From assembly GCA_965245735.1 (NCBI GenBank), contig CBDFAX010000013.1, positions 1 through 49,367 on the forward strand: a stretch of 49,367 bases of DNA. Direction: 5' to 3'. A program made the position numbers and the translations under genes. A model generated the notes under the pieces. The model was not told the origin of the DNA, searched no databases, and was given only the letters and a program-made list of their open reading frames with translations. The DNA is from Abiotrophia sp965245735. GTDB taxonomy: Bacteria > Bacillota > Bacilli > Lactobacillales > Aerococcaceae. Positions 17,032 through 25,202 of the stretch are shown here, piece after piece (positions within the stretch are counted from its first letter, which is position 1; the number at the start of each line of letters is the position of its first letter).

Positions 17032-18585
17032 TTATTGTAACCAAGTAAAGTGCTGGTAATGGCTGTTGATTTGCTCCCAATCTTCAGGACCAAAATGTGC
17101 CAGTGCCTCTTTCATCAAAGTGGCTAAATCAGTCGTCGACAAGGTCTTCATTTGATTGCTTGAGAACATATGATAGTCGCCCCCGCCACAGGCCCGATAT
17201 TGGGTTAGAGCTAGGGTATAAGTGGCATCCAAATCCAGTTCTTGACCCTTACGCTCATCCACGATACTTACCACACGTTGACCAACTGGTTGAGTCAAAT
17301 CTACTGTAGTCATTAAGCCACTGAATACATCAAAGTTATAGTGCTTAGGTTTAGGCGCAATGTAACTTGGATTAATGGCCTTACGCCCATTCTGATCTAG
17401 CACCAGATAGTTGAGATCAAACTCTAAGGCATCCTTGATGGTCTGACCACTTACCTCAACAGTCGCAATCAGATTATAGTAGGGATAACTAGCTAGCAGA
17501 ATTTCATTGGTGATAGGGCCACGAAAATCTTTAAAGGCCTCATTAACTAAAGCGATGGCGCTAAAATCGGCCCCTGTTTCCCGCAATTGCAATTGATTAA
17601 GGAACTCAATATAAGGATGTCCATAGACGCGCGCTTCAAAAACGTCATTTGTGACAGGTAAAAGAGGTGCCTCTCCTAGGACTTGATTCAACCAAGCTGC
17701 CCCTTGGCTAAGCTCTGGTTCCATGACCTCTTGCACCGCCTGGCTTGGACTAATTTGACTGGTTTCGTGCAAGCTAGCTTGCCCAGAAATAACACGATGG
17801 TCTTGATCCAAGTCTAAAGTAACTTCCGCTACATACTGGCCAGCAAAGCCTGGTTGCACTACCCAAGTCTGTCCAACTTGTTGGCAAATCACACGGTGTT
17901 GGTGCCCTGTTAAGAGCACATCTAGGCCTGGAATTCCTTGCAGCATCTCAGCCCCACGGTTTTCGCCTGTTAAAGCCTCAAGGGGCTCAAAACTATCCAA
18001 ATCCCGTTCAAAACCACCATGATAAGCTAGGATAAGGACGTCCACCTGAGGTCTGATGAGCTCAGCGTATTCCTTGGCAACCTCATAGGCATTAAGGAAG
18101 GCTAGCCCTTCATAATGCGCCGGCAATTCCCAGTGGGGAATATACTCCGTTGTCACCCCAATAATCCCAATCCGGATGCCGTCACGTTCAGTAATGACGT
18201 AAGGTTGGCCGAGTGCTGGTTGGCCCGTTTCCTGCCAGACAATGTTGGCACACAAAATCGGTGCCTCTAGCTGATTCAAAATATTATCACGATAGTCTTG
18301 GCCGAAATTGAACTCATGATTACCAATTAATTGATAATCGTAGCCGATTTTATTCATAGCCCGAGCAAAAACACTACCGTCGCCCGCTTCCTGCTTGCAG
18401 TAAGTGGCGAAGGAAGAACCCTGTATAAAGTCTCCTAAATCAATCGTTAGAACAGGATGATTAGCCTGGTCTTTAAGTTTTTCAATAGTTGCTGCTGTGT
18501 TGAGCAATGAGCGCTCAGCATTTTCTGGAGCTTTGAGCCAGAAACCATGTGTGTCGCTGGTCATCAAGATGGATAATTGCCGCAT
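17032..18585 (-). CDS. 5'-nucleotidase/2',3'-cyclic phosphodiesterase family enzyme
   Basis: The 517-residue enzyme has an N-terminal calcineurin-like domain with MTSDTHG, DLGDFIQGS, GNHEFNFG, AYHGGFERD and TGHQHR, and a C-terminal substrate domain ending with RACGGGDYHMFS, as in UshA/YunD/CpdB proteins. It probably dephosphorylates nucleotides or opens cyclic ones. No signal peptide is present at the chosen start (ATG 18585, after AAGGAGG), so it resembles the cytosolic YunD type rather than secreted UshA. A longer reading frame with a hydrophobic N-terminus runs back through the ribosome site and promoter and is rejected. It has its own promoter. Confidence 0.88.
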   Translation of the reverse strand: MRQLSILMTSDTHGFWLKAPENAERSLLNTAATIEKLKDQANHPVLTIDLGDFIQGSSFATYCKQEAGDGSVFARAMNKIGYDYQLIGNHEFNFGQDYRDNILNQLEAPILCANIVWQETGQPALGQPYVITERDGIRIGIIGVTTEYIPHWELPAHYEGLAFLNAYEVAKEYAELIRPQVDVLILAYHGGFERDLDSFEPLEALTGENRGAEMLQGIPGLDVLLTGHQHRVICQQVGQTWVVQPGFAGQYVAEVTLDLDQDHRVISGQASLHETSQISPSQAVQEVMEPELSQGAAWLNQVLGEAPLLPVTNDVFEARVYGHPYIEFLNQLQLRETGADFSAIALVNEAFKDFRGPITNEILLASYPYYNLIATVEVSGQTIKDALEFDLNYLVLDQNGRKAINPSYIAPKPKHYNFDVFSGLMTTVDLTQPVGQRVVSIVDERKGQELDLDATYTLALTQYRACGGGDYHMFSSNQMKTLSTTDLATLMKEALAHFGPEDWEQINSHYQHFTWLQ

Positions 18586-18613
18586 AGTACGCCTCCTTAG
18601 TCTTAGCCCTCCT

Positions 18614-18642
18614 ATTATACAGCATCCCGCCAACCCTCTCAA
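18614..18642 (-). promoter_or_regulatory. Promoter of the nucleotidase-family gene
   Basis: TTGAGA (18637-18642) and TATAAT (18614-18619) on the minus strand are 17 bases apart, with one mismatch in twelve. It sits just after the terminator of the upstream small RNA. Confidence 0.83.
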
Positions 18643-18663
18643 GTAGCGCAATAAAGTCAAAAT

Positions 18664-18710
18664 AAAAAAGGAAAAGACCAAGAGGTCTCCAGCCCCTCAA
18701 GGTCTTTTCC
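18664..18710 (-). terminator. Terminator of the small RNA
   Basis: On the minus strand GGAAAAGACC pairs with GGTCTTTTCC, an inner GAGG/CCTC extends the stem, and six T residues follow. Confidence 0.85.
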
Positions 18711-18792
18711 CAAGTCAGTCAAGAAAACGAGCGATGCCTTACCCCCACGTAAGGTCGCACCATTTTCCGGCAGTGCACTCCTTGCATTGCCT
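18664..18792 (-). ncRNA. Probable small structured RNA of unknown class
   Basis: The 340-base gap between pepF and the nucleotidase gene holds a self-contained minus-strand transcription unit: promoter, about 130 bases, intrinsic terminator, and no open reading frame of note. Its 5' end folds as GGCA/TGCC around TGCA/TGCA (18769-18791), followed by GCGA-CCTTAC paired with GTAAGG-TCGC counterparts around a G-rich loop (18731-18758), then the terminator stem. I do not find SRP RNA, RNase P, tmRNA, T-box or common riboswitch signatures, and it is short for 6S RNA. It could be a trans-acting small RNA or an attenuator for the nucleotidase gene. Confidence 0.55.
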
Positions 18793-18798
18793 AAGTCT

Positions 18799-18827
18799 AT
18801 CATACAGCACTTGATTGGTAATGAAAA
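18799..18827 (-). promoter_or_regulatory. Promoter of the small RNA
   Basis: TTTTCA (18822-18827) and TATGAT (18799-18804) on the minus strand are 17 bases apart (4 of 6 and 5 of 6 matches). The predicted start falls at the base of the first hairpin. Confidence 0.55.
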
Positions 18828-18887
18828 GGCTTATAGGCGGTCTGTAGATGAAGCTTAACACTTCTGACATCTGCCCTTTATTTGATT

Positions 18888-18915
18888 GCAAATATTACAC
18901 TCTTGTAACATTTGC
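18888..18915. repeat. 28-base palindrome containing a WalR-like box
   Basis: GCAAATATTACA and TGTAACATTTGC form 12-base arms with one mismatch around CTCT. The minus strand reads TGTTAC-AAGAG-TGTAAT, which fits the WalR consensus TGTWAH-N5-TGTWAH. It may be an RNA hairpin after pepF, a protein site, or both. Confidence 0.5.
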
Positions 18916-18934
18916 CTAGACCAATCCTAGGCAA
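18912..18934 (-). repeat. Hairpin over the pepF stop codon
   Basis: TTGCCTAG and CTAGGCAA form a perfect eight-base stem with a seven-base loop that includes the pepF TAG stop. It shares four bases with the adjacent palindrome, so the two cannot form together. There is no T run, so it is not a standard terminator; it may protect the mRNA end. Confidence 0.55.
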
Positions 18935-20720
18935 GAGCCTCAATTTGATCTAATAAATGATCTACGTAGCCGATTGCTGAACGCAAGGCGCCAGCATCCG
19001 CCATGGACACGCCGGCATGTTCTGCTAAGGCTAAAGGCCCCATGGTACCACCAGCTTTAAGAACTTCTAGCCATTTGTTGATTGTAGTTTGATCACCCGC
19101 AGCAATCTTCTGCCCTACAGCCGTCCCAATGGTTAACCCTGCTGAGTAGGTGTAAGGATAGAGGGCCATGAAGTAGTGCGGCTGACGCATCCAAGTCAAC
19201 TCTGCGCCTGGATTAATTTCCAGAGCATCACCCCAGAATTCTTTAAGAGTCTCTAAGAAGAATTGGTTGAGACTGTCGGTATTGAGGAAGTCATCGCGGT
19301 CTACCGCTTCTAGCACCTTGCGTTGGAAGTGCGCTTCCAAGAGGTGGGTGACCATGTTGTGGAAGTAGGTCCGAGCAATAAACTCGGCAATCAAAGTCCG
19401 TTTTTGCGCGGCTTCTAAAGGTTGGCTGAGCAAATATTGACACATAATCACTTCATTAGCCGTTGAAGGCGCCTCGATAAAGTAAAGGCTGGCTTCTGGT
19501 GTAATAGGCGATACATGCTGGTTGGTTAACTGGAAGTGCCCCGCATGCCCCAGTTCGTGAGCCAGAACAAGCACTTCACTGAGTAAACCTGTCCAGTTGA
19601 GCAGAATATAGGATGGGCCATCGGCTACCGTCGCACAGAAGCCACCGGTTGATTTAGTCTGATTCATTGGATAGTCAATCCAACGCTCATCAAAGGCGCG
19701 GCGCACAATTTCTTGATAGTCAGGGCCCAGGACCTTGAAGGTATCTTCTACCATGGCACGGGATGCCTCTATGCTGATGGTTTCAGCAGGTTCCTTAGAA
19801 AATGGCATCTTAATATCTGCCAAAGATACTTTGTCCAAGCCCTGTTCAGCTGCTAGTAAGCGCGCGTAACGACGCATCACCGGCGCAAACTCTGCCATGA
19901 TGACATCAATTTGGCGGTTATAGGCTTCACGACTCACATCTTGCTTAAAGAGCTCGTAATCAATGATTGAGTCAAAACCGCGCAACTTAGCTTCCTTCTT
20001 GCTCGTTTGCACATAGTTGAGGTAGTTAGCTGCTGCCGTATGTTGATAGCGCGCCAAGCCATCGTGGAAAGACTTCCATGAAGCATGACGCAATTCATAA
20101 TCGCTAGCCCCCTCGTAGTCCCCCTCAAATTTGACGAAACTATTTGGATAGGTCTTACCCGACACTTGGAAATCGTCGAAGGTCAAGTCCTGGAACTTGA
20201 GGGTTCCATAGAGAGAATATTGGTTGTAGAGCGAGCTCTGGAAACTAGATAAGAGCTCTTCAACCTCCTTAGAAAGGACGCTAGGTTTTAAACGCAAGAC
20301 TTCATTGAGGTAGCCCGCATAGCGCTTGCCCTTGTCAGATTGACTAAACTCTCTCAGGTAGGCTTCATCCAAGGCTGATAACTCTGGTGCTAGAAAGGCA
20401 AGCTTAGCCCCTACTAATTCAAAGAGCTGATCCAAACCTACGGCATTGGCTTCATTCTGAGCATCTAGTTTATCGGTCTCATAGGCTAGTGAACCATAAT
20501 GAGAGACCCAGGAAATGGCCACTTGAATAGCCTCATAGTCGGCTAAGGCCTTTTCTAATTGTTGCGCTTGACCCAGAGTGCCCGCATAGTTAGCTTCAAA
20601 TTCCGTCACCTGTTTCTTCAAGCCCTCTACGGCCACTTCATAGGCCGCCTGGTCTTGATACAAGAGACTTAAATCCCAGGTCTCTGCCAGAGGCAGTTCC
20701 TGTCTTAAAGGTAATGACAT
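18927..20720 (-). CDS. pepF: Oligoendopeptidase F
   Basis: This cytosolic zinc endopeptidase of family M3B cleaves oligopeptides of roughly 7-17 residues. The 597-residue length fits PepF. The metal site HELGHAGH begins at His388, and the downstream glutamate ligand is probably in SLYFIEAPSTANE. The C-terminal segment PYTYSAGLTIGTAVG is also typical. The start is the ATG after AAGGAGGAAAGTAAG; a longer frame into the aminotransferase gene has no ribosome site. It lies one base after the aminotransferase stop, as the last gene of an Lrp-aminotransferase-PepF operon. Confidence 0.95.
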   Translation of the reverse strand: MSLPLRQELPLAETWDLSLLYQDQAAYEVAVEGLKKQVTEFEANYAGTLGQAQQLEKALADYEAIQVAISWVSHYGSLAYETDKLDAQNEANAVGLDQLFELVGAKLAFLAPELSALDEAYLREFSQSDKGKRYAGYLNEVLRLKPSVLSKEVEELLSSFQSSLYNQYSLYGTLKFQDLTFDDFQVSGKTYPNSFVKFEGDYEGASDYELRHASWKSFHDGLARYQHTAAANYLNYVQTSKKEAKLRGFDSIIDYELFKQDVSREAYNRQIDVIMAEFAPVMRRYARLLAAEQGLDKVSLADIKMPFSKEPAETISIEASRAMVEDTFKVLGPDYQEIVRRAFDERWIDYPMNQTKSTGGFCATVADGPSYILLNWTGLLSEVLVLAHELGHAGHFQLTNQHVSPITPEASLYFIEAPSTANEVIMCQYLLSQPLEAAQKRTLIAEFIARTYFHNMVTHLLEAHFQRKVLEAVDRDDFLNTDSLNQFFLETLKEFWGDALEINPGAELTWMRQPHYFMALYPYTYSAGLTIGTAVGQKIAAGDQTTINKWLEVLKAGGTMGPLALAEHAGVSMADAGALRSAIGYVDHLLDQIEALA

Positions 20721-20721
20721 C

Positions 20722-21906
20722 TTACTTTCCTCCTTGTTCTGCACGTAATTCATTGATAAAGCGTTCAATGCGCTCAAAGGCTTGTTTGAGTTCATCGATT
20801 GAGTAGGCATAAGATACCCGTACGAAGCCTTCGCCTGACTGACCGAAGGCAGACCCCGGCACAACCGCCACCTTGTGCTCCCGAATCAGACGGGTAGCAA
20901 ACTCTTCGGAACTTAGGCCAAATTGACTAATATTCGGGAAAATATAGAAGGCGCCAAAAGGCTCAAAGCATGGAATGCCTAAGCGTTTGAGCTCCGCCAT
21001 CAAATAACGTCTACGTTGATTATAGCTGTCACGCATCATTTCCACATCGCTAGCCCCATTCTTAAGAGCCATGGTACCGGCATACTGACTCATAGTTGGC
21101 GCAGCCATAATAGCAAACTGGTGAATTTTCACCATCTGAGCCAGAATTTCTTCTGGTCCACAGCAATAGCCCAGGCGCCAACCGGTCATGGCATAAGCCT
21201 TAGAGAAACCATTGATATAGATAGTCCGTTCAACCATACCTGGCAAATCAATGAGAGAATAGTGTTTCTTACCAGTATAGGAAAGCTCACTATAGATTTC
21301 ATCCGTAATAACCAAGAGATCGTGCCGCACAATGACTTCAGCAATGGCTTCTAAGTCCTCTTTGGTCATAACCGCACCTGTCGGGTTATTGGGGAAGGAT
21401 AAAATTAAAGCCTTGGACTTAGGCGTAATCGCCGCTTCTAACTCCTCCGCCGTCAATCGAAAATCATTCGCTTCCTTAAGCGGAATAGGTACTGGCACGC
21501 CATCCGCTAGGGTAATACATGGTAAATAGGAGACATAGCAAGGTTCATGATAAATCACTTCATCTCCAGGTTCTAGACAGGCCCGCAAGGCTAGGTCAAT
21601 GGCTTCTGATCCCCCGATTGTGACTAAGACCTGAGTGGCAGGATTGTATTGAACCGCATGATTGCGCGCGATGTAATTAGAAATCTCGGTTCGTAATTCC
21701 ATGAGCCCACGGTTAGCTGTATAGAAAGTCCGACCTTTCTGAAGGGTGTAAATCCCCTCTTCACGCACATGCCAAGGGGTATCAAAATCGGGTTCCCCCA
21801 CCCCTAGCGAAATGACATCTTCAATCTCATTGGCGATGTCGAAAAATTTGCGAATCCCAGAGGGCTGAATGGATTGCACCTTCTGGTTGATAAAACGATG
21901 ACTCAT
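20722..21906 (-). CDS. Class I aminotransferase (aromatic/PatA-like)
   Basis: This 394-residue pyridoxal-phosphate enzyme of fold type I has the N-terminal SLGVGEPDFDTPWHVRE, the TIGGSEAIDLALRA cofactor region, SFPNNPTGAVM, and the lysine in NGFSKAYAMTGWRLGY that binds the cofactor; the C-terminal arginine is in FVRVSYA. It resembles PatA and aromatic or branched-chain aminotransferases, but the substrate is not settled. Its ATG overlaps the stop of the Lrp regulator gene by four bases (ATGA), so translation is coupled. Placement between an Lrp regulator and a peptidase suggests a role in amino acid turnover. Confidence 0.92.
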   Translation of the reverse strand: MSHRFINQKVQSIQPSGIRKFFDIANEIEDVISLGVGEPDFDTPWHVREEGIYTLQKGRTFYTANRGLMELRTEISNYIARNHAVQYNPATQVLVTIGGSEAIDLALRACLEPGDEVIYHEPCYVSYLPCITLADGVPVPIPLKEANDFRLTAEELEAAITPKSKALILSFPNNPTGAVMTKEDLEAIAEVIVRHDLLVITDEIYSELSYTGKKHYSLIDLPGMVERTIYINGFSKAYAMTGWRLGYCCGPEEILAQMVKIHQFAIMAAPTMSQYAGTMALKNGASDVEMMRDSYNQRRRYLMAELKRLGIPCFEPFGAFYIFPNISQFGLSSEEFATRLIREHKVAVVPGSAFGQSGEGFVRVSYAYSIDELKQAFERIERFINELRAEQGGK

Positions 21907-22391
21907 GGAGTGACCACCATCCGTTTGTGTTTGTCATCCTTGACGAACATGGTGCCGTGGTCTTTGTATTTCGTTAAGATAATATGAGTCGCTGTTGACT
22001 GAACTTCTTCGATCACAGACAAACGGCTAGAAACAAAGAGGGCAATTTCCTTCATCGGTGCCTTCTTAAGCTCAACCAGGAAGTCAAAGCCCCCAGACAT
22101 AAGGTAGAGGGAGTCTACTTCAGGGAAGAGATAAATTTTTTCTGCAATACGGTCAAAGCCTTGCCCACGTTGAGGATTAACCTTCAATTCGATAATGGCA
22201 GAAACACTTTGATCATCGGTTTTATCCCAGTTAATTAGGGTATGATAACCGACAATAATACGGTCGGCTTCAAGTTCTGCAATGGTTTTGATTACTTCTT
22301 CTTCGCTATAACCTAGGCGAACAGCCAATTCAGCTGGTGAAATTCTACTGTTGCTTTCTAATACTTTTAAAATCGCTTGGCGTTGATTCAT
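21903..22391 (-). CDS. Lrp/AsnC family transcriptional regulator
   Basis: The 162-residue protein has an N-terminal winged helix (QAILKVLESNSRISPAELAVRLGYSEEEV) and a C-terminal RAM-like ligand domain (SAIIELKVNPQRGQGFDRIAEKI, MSGGFDFLVELK). Such proteins sense amino acids and often control neighbouring genes, here the overlapping aminotransferase gene and pepF. The start is the ATG after AGGAGG at 22391; the longer frame upstream contains the -10 box and is rejected. Confidence 0.9.
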   Translation of the reverse strand: MNQRQAILKVLESNSRISPAELAVRLGYSEEEVIKTIAELEADRIIVGYHTLINWDKTDDQSVSAIIELKVNPQRGQGFDRIAEKIYLFPEVDSLYLMSGGFDFLVELKKAPMKEIALFVSSRLSVIEEVQSTATHIILTKYKDHGTMFVKDDKHKRMVVTP

Positions 22392-22445
22392 GGTGAAACC
22401 TCCTACTAGACTTGTGGCCAGTCTCTGCTGACGCACCTTATTCCT

Positions 22446-22454
22446 ATTATAGCA
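22446..22454 (-). promoter_or_regulatory. Extended -10 of the Lrp-aminotransferase-pepF operon
   Basis: TGCTATAAT reads on the minus strand, a perfect extended -10, about 55 bases before the Lrp start. The -35 is not recognisable. Confidence 0.7.
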
Positions 22455-22519
22455 CAAAGCAAGGCTAAGGCGAAAGACTGGAGACCATGGCCAAACAAGT
22501 AGAATCCGCCCTTAAATTG

Positions 22520-22552
22520 AAAAAGCCGAGCAACCATTTAAGGCTACTCAGC
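22520..22552 (-). terminator. Terminator of the SanA/YdcF-like gene
   Basis: On the minus strand GCTGAGTAGCC pairs with GGTTGCTCGGC (three G-U pairs) around a six-base loop and is followed by TTTTT. Confidence 0.82.
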
Positions 22553-22569
22553 AAGTCATATTCAGAGAA

Positions 22570-23265
22570 TTAATCCCCAACTTTAATTCGGTCGGTAAGA
22601 TCTCCTGATTGACTGAAATCAATCGGATAATCTAGGCTAGGCTGCGGCATCTGGTAGCCCAGATAGGTCACAGCAAAGTCCTTGAGCCGGGCGCCCACTT
22701 CACGGAATTCACGCTTGAATCGGGTGGATTCTGTCTCTTCAGCCGCAAATCCGACGGCTTCTAGGCCCAGGCCACGTGCCAACATAAGCGCACGAGAGAG
22801 ATGATAGCCCTGGGTGACGATAATAACTCGTTCCTGTCCCAAAACGTGTTTGAGTCGATATAGGCTATCATATGTCGAGTAGCCCGCATGGTCTAAATAA
22901 ATCCGTTGACTGGCTACCCCATGCTGAACCAGATAGTCCTTCATGACTGCCACTTCATTATAATATTGATTGGTGTGGTCGCCACTCATGATGAGGGCCT
23001 TATTTGGAAAGGTCTGAGCTAAAGCAAGGGCAGAATTTAGCCGTCCTGCCAAGACCTTACTTGGTTCCTTATTGTCGATAATTCCAGCCCCCAGCACCAG
23101 AATAGGCACCTGGTCGTCGGCCCAATCGGAGGCTTGGATCTCTTGAGGAGTCTTAGTTTGGAATTGGGCGCTCGCAATTACCCAAAGGTTGAGGGCTAAA
23201 ACTAATAAGAGTCCTAAGCTTGCTAGGCCAAGAATTGCTTTAAAAATTGATAAAATCATTTTCAC
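22570..23265 (-). CDS. SanA/YdcF family (DUF218) membrane-anchored protein
   Basis: The 231-residue protein has one N-terminal transmembrane helix (about residues 8-30) and a DUF218 domain outside the membrane, with VLGAGIIDNKEPSKVLAGRLNSAL, a MSGD motif, NEVAVMKDYL and TQGYHLSRAL. Relatives (SanA, ElyC, YdcF) affect envelope barrier function and peptidoglycan metabolism; the reaction is not known. The start is a GTG at 23265 after GGAGGGAGG; an ATG two codons later is equally possible. It is monocistronic, with an extended -10 promoter upstream. Confidence 0.85.
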   Translation of the reverse strand: MKMILSIFKAILGLASLGLLLVLALNLWVIASAQFQTKTPQEIQASDWADDQVPILVLGAGIIDNKEPSKVLAGRLNSALALAQTFPNKALIMSGDHTNQYYNEVAVMKDYLVQHGVASQRIYLDHAGYSTYDSLYRLKHVLGQERVIIVTQGYHLSRALMLARGLGLEAVGFAAEETESTRFKREFREVGARLKDFAVTYLGYQMPQPSLDYPIDFSQSGDLTDRIKVGD

Positions 23266-23300
23266 GCGCCTCCCTCCTTTTCAAATATCTCAGCTTTTAT

Positions 23301-23309
23301 AGTATAACA
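23301..23309 (-). promoter_or_regulatory. Extended -10 of the SanA/YdcF-like gene
   Basis: TGTTATACT on the minus strand fits TGnTATAAT with one mismatch, about 36 bases before the start. Confidence 0.6.
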
Positions 23310-23399
23310 GCATCCTGAAGAGAAGTCTAAAATTGTCAGTCCTGTTGCGAAATTTAACTCAGCTGTTATCCGTTTGTCACGGACTCTGCCGCTTATCTA

Positions 23400-23408
23400 T
23401 GGTAGACT
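23400..23408 (+). promoter_or_regulatory. Possible extended -10 of the downstream anchored-protein gene
   Basis: TGGTAGACT lies 64 bases before the ATG at 23473. TTGTCA further upstream (23374) is 23 bases away, too far for a normal -35. Confidence 0.4.
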
Positions 23409-23472
23409 ATAGAAGATTACCCCGAGGGCTCCAGCCCCAACTATCAAATATCCCATAGAAAGAGGAAACCCC

Positions 23473-24150
23473 ATGAAATTACGCCATATCTTCTTATTTT
23501 TGCTGGCCATTGTCTTAGGTGCCGGCGCCACGATTCTCTATCTCAAACTCCAAGAACCTGTACGCAAGAACAATCAGACCCAAGAATCCAGTTCCAGCCA
23601 GTTAATCAGTCAGGCTTCTTCTAACAAACCTGAATCTAGTAGTATTGCCTCCTCTTCTTCAGAGCCACCACAGTCTTTCCTGAATGAAAGTATTCCAGAA
23701 GACGCTAGCTACAAGAAGACGGTCTTACCAGCCGAAATGGATGGTAACGAACTCAACAAGAAAATCAACGAATTCTACCAAGCCAACTACTCTGCAGAAG
23801 AGAAGGCTGCTAGCCAACAAGCACTTAGCCAGCAAGAATTAGCAGATTTGCAAAACTACTTGGATCAATCTGGCAATGTCAGTGGTTTGGAAACTAAGGT
23901 CGACCAGATCGCGGTTAAGTTAGGCAACCAAACCAGTTACGTCGTTCGTTTAGTTGTGCCAATGACTCGCCAAGAAGCCAACAGTCGCGTCAAGGACAGC
24001 GATATCGAACTCATGAACCAAGCCTTATCCTATGTCGGCAATCGCCTAGTCTTGGTAGCCTACTATGATCAAGCTAAGCAAGCGGTGGTGCCTGTCAGCC
24101 TATCTAACAGCTCCCGCCCCGCTCTCTTCTACTACAACGTACAACCTTAA
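23473..24150 (+). CDS. Membrane-anchored extracellular protein of unknown function
   Basis: I do not recognise a family for this 225-residue protein. It starts with a positively charged N-terminus and one hydrophobic helix (residues about 5-25), either an uncleaved anchor or a signal peptide without a lipobox cysteine. A serine-rich linker (39-67) leads to a folded-looking region of about 150 residues with alternating charged and hydrophobic segments (VDQIAVKLGNQTSYVVRLVV). The layout suggests an outward-facing domain on a flexible stalk. AGAGGAAA precedes the ATG. It is a single gene between two convergent or divergent neighbours with its own terminator. Confidence 0.75.
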   Translation: MKLRHIFLFLLAIVLGAGATILYLKLQEPVRKNNQTQESSSSQLISQASSNKPESSSIASSSSEPPQSFLNESIPEDASYKKTVLPAEMDGNELNKKINEFYQANYSAEEKAASQQALSQQELADLQNYLDQSGNVSGLETKVDQIAVKLGNQTSYVVRLVVPMTRQEANSRVKDSDIELMNQALSYVGNRLVLVAYYDQAKQAVVPVSLSNSSRPALFYYNVQP

Positions 24151-24159
24151 AGTAAATGG

Positions 24160-24195
24160 AAGGCCACCTATCCCTTAGGATAGGTGGCCTTTATT
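24160..24195. terminator. Bidirectional terminator
   Basis: AAGGCCACCTATCC and GGATAGGTGGCCTT form a perfect 14-base stem with a CTTA loop between two convergent genes. Confidence 0.88.
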
Positions 24196-24208
24196 TGCTT
24201 GGAAAAGG

Positions 24209-24697
24209 CTAATTTTCAGCTGAGTCTCGAACCGTGTCAATGCCTAAAACTACTGCCAGAACTAATACCGGATGAATAGTTTCATCATAGATTTCAATCT
24301 CGAAGGTATCGGACCAGGTCATAATCTTGCTCCGAATGGTCGCGATAATTTCTCCATCTGCATCATAAAGACTACAGCCCTTAAGCCAAGAAATACCATC
24401 CACTGTCCAACCTAGACCTTGAATCGATAAACGGGTACTTAAGATACTGAAGCGCTCTTGAATAGTCGCCACTACTTGGCCGCCAATACTAATCGTTAGG
24501 CGTTGGAAGAAGAGCCGCCACATAGCCTGAGTCACTGTCGCTAAGGCTGTTCCTGTCTTGGCATCTAGAATGGTCATCTGGCGACGAAACCAGGGCATAC
24601 GGCCTCGAACTTGATAGACTACATTCCCTGCTTCATCATAAATCTCAAAGTTTTGGCGAATAGACATAAAATGTTGTTCCATATAGAATTTCATCAT
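24209..24697 (-). CDS. LURP-one-related/YxjI-like protein
   Basis: The 162-residue product is rich in beta strands with the repeated pattern seen in LURP-one-related proteins of bacteria: YMEQHFMSIRQNFEIYDEAGNVVYQV, then ILDAKTGTALATVTQ and GCSLYDADGEIIATIRSK. The fold resembles the C-terminal domain of tubby, but the role in bacteria is unknown. Two consecutive ATG codons follow AAGGAGAG; either may start translation. It is nine bases downstream of the rlmH stop region on the same strand... that is, it follows rlmH by about nine bases and is likely cotranscribed with it. Confidence 0.8.
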   Translation of the reverse strand: MMKFYMEQHFMSIRQNFEIYDEAGNVVYQVRGRMPWFRRQMTILDAKTGTALATVTQAMWRLFFQRLTISIGGQVVATIQERFSILSTRLSIQGLGWTVDGISWLKGCSLYDADGEIIATIRSKIMTWSDTFEIEIYDETIHPVLVLAVVLGIDTVRDSAEN

Positions 24698-24706
24698 ATT
24701 CTCTCC

Positions 24707-25186
24707 TTACTTGTGATAGGCGTGCCCCTTCATAATCCGAAAAGCCCGGTAAATCTGCTCGACTAGGACCAAGCGCATGAGTTGATGAGGTAAGGTAATT
24801 CGTCCAAAGCTGACCCGCCACTGAGCTTTTTGTTTGAGTCGCTCCGCTAGGCCTAGGGAACCACCGATAATAAAACTTACCTTACTTTGACCATGTAGGG
24901 CCATGCGGTCCAAACGCTGGGCTAAATCTTCAGAAGAGATGAGATCTCCTTCAATGGCGAGGACAATGACCTGACGGCCAGCATCTAATCGAGCCTCTAT
25001 ACGGTCTGCTTCCTTATCTAAAACTTGTTCGATTTCGAGAGCGGACATCTTCTCAGCAGTTGCTTCATCGGCTACCTCAACAATAGAAAGGTTGGCATAG
25101 GCGCCAAGGCGCTTGGTGTATTCGGCAATCCCTTGTTTGAGATACTTCTCCTTGAGTTTGCCAACACAGATAATTTCAATTTGCAT
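24707..25186 (-). CDS. rlmH: 23S rRNA (pseudouridine-1915-N3)-methyltransferase
   Basis: RlmH is a SPOUT-fold enzyme that methylates N3 of pseudouridine 1915 in helix 69 of 23S rRNA on assembled ribosomes. The product has exactly the standard 159 residues, begins MQIEIICVGKLKEKYLKQGI, has the cofactor-loop segment FIIGGSLGLAE and ends LVLVEQIYRAFRIMKGHAYHK-like with the invariant C-terminal tyrosine, histidine and lysine. The start follows AGGAGG by seven bases, so the two-step longer reading frame is rejected. Identification is firm. Confidence 0.97.
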   Translation of the reverse strand: MQIEIICVGKLKEKYLKQGIAEYTKRLGAYANLSIVEVADEATAEKMSALEIEQVLDKEADRIEARLDAGRQVIVLAIEGDLISSEDLAQRLDRMALHGQSKVSFIIGGSLGLAERLKQKAQWRVSFGRITLPHQLMRLVLVEQIYRAFRIMKGHAYHK

Positions 25187-25202
25187 CCTCATTCCTCCTA
25201 CC

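Noticed and set aside
18586..18681. Longer N-terminus with a hydrophobic stretch for the nucleotidase-family enzyme, resembling a signal peptide
   Set aside because: That extension runs through the AAGGAGG ribosome site and the TATAAT box at 18614-18619, and it is very arginine-rich after the hydrophobic part; the ATG at 18585 is far better placed.
18664..18792. 6S RNA, SRP RNA or a known riboswitch in the pepF-nucleotidase gap
   Set aside because: The ~130-nt length is short for 6S RNA, and the SRP loop and riboswitch cores I know are absent; kept only as an unassigned RNA.
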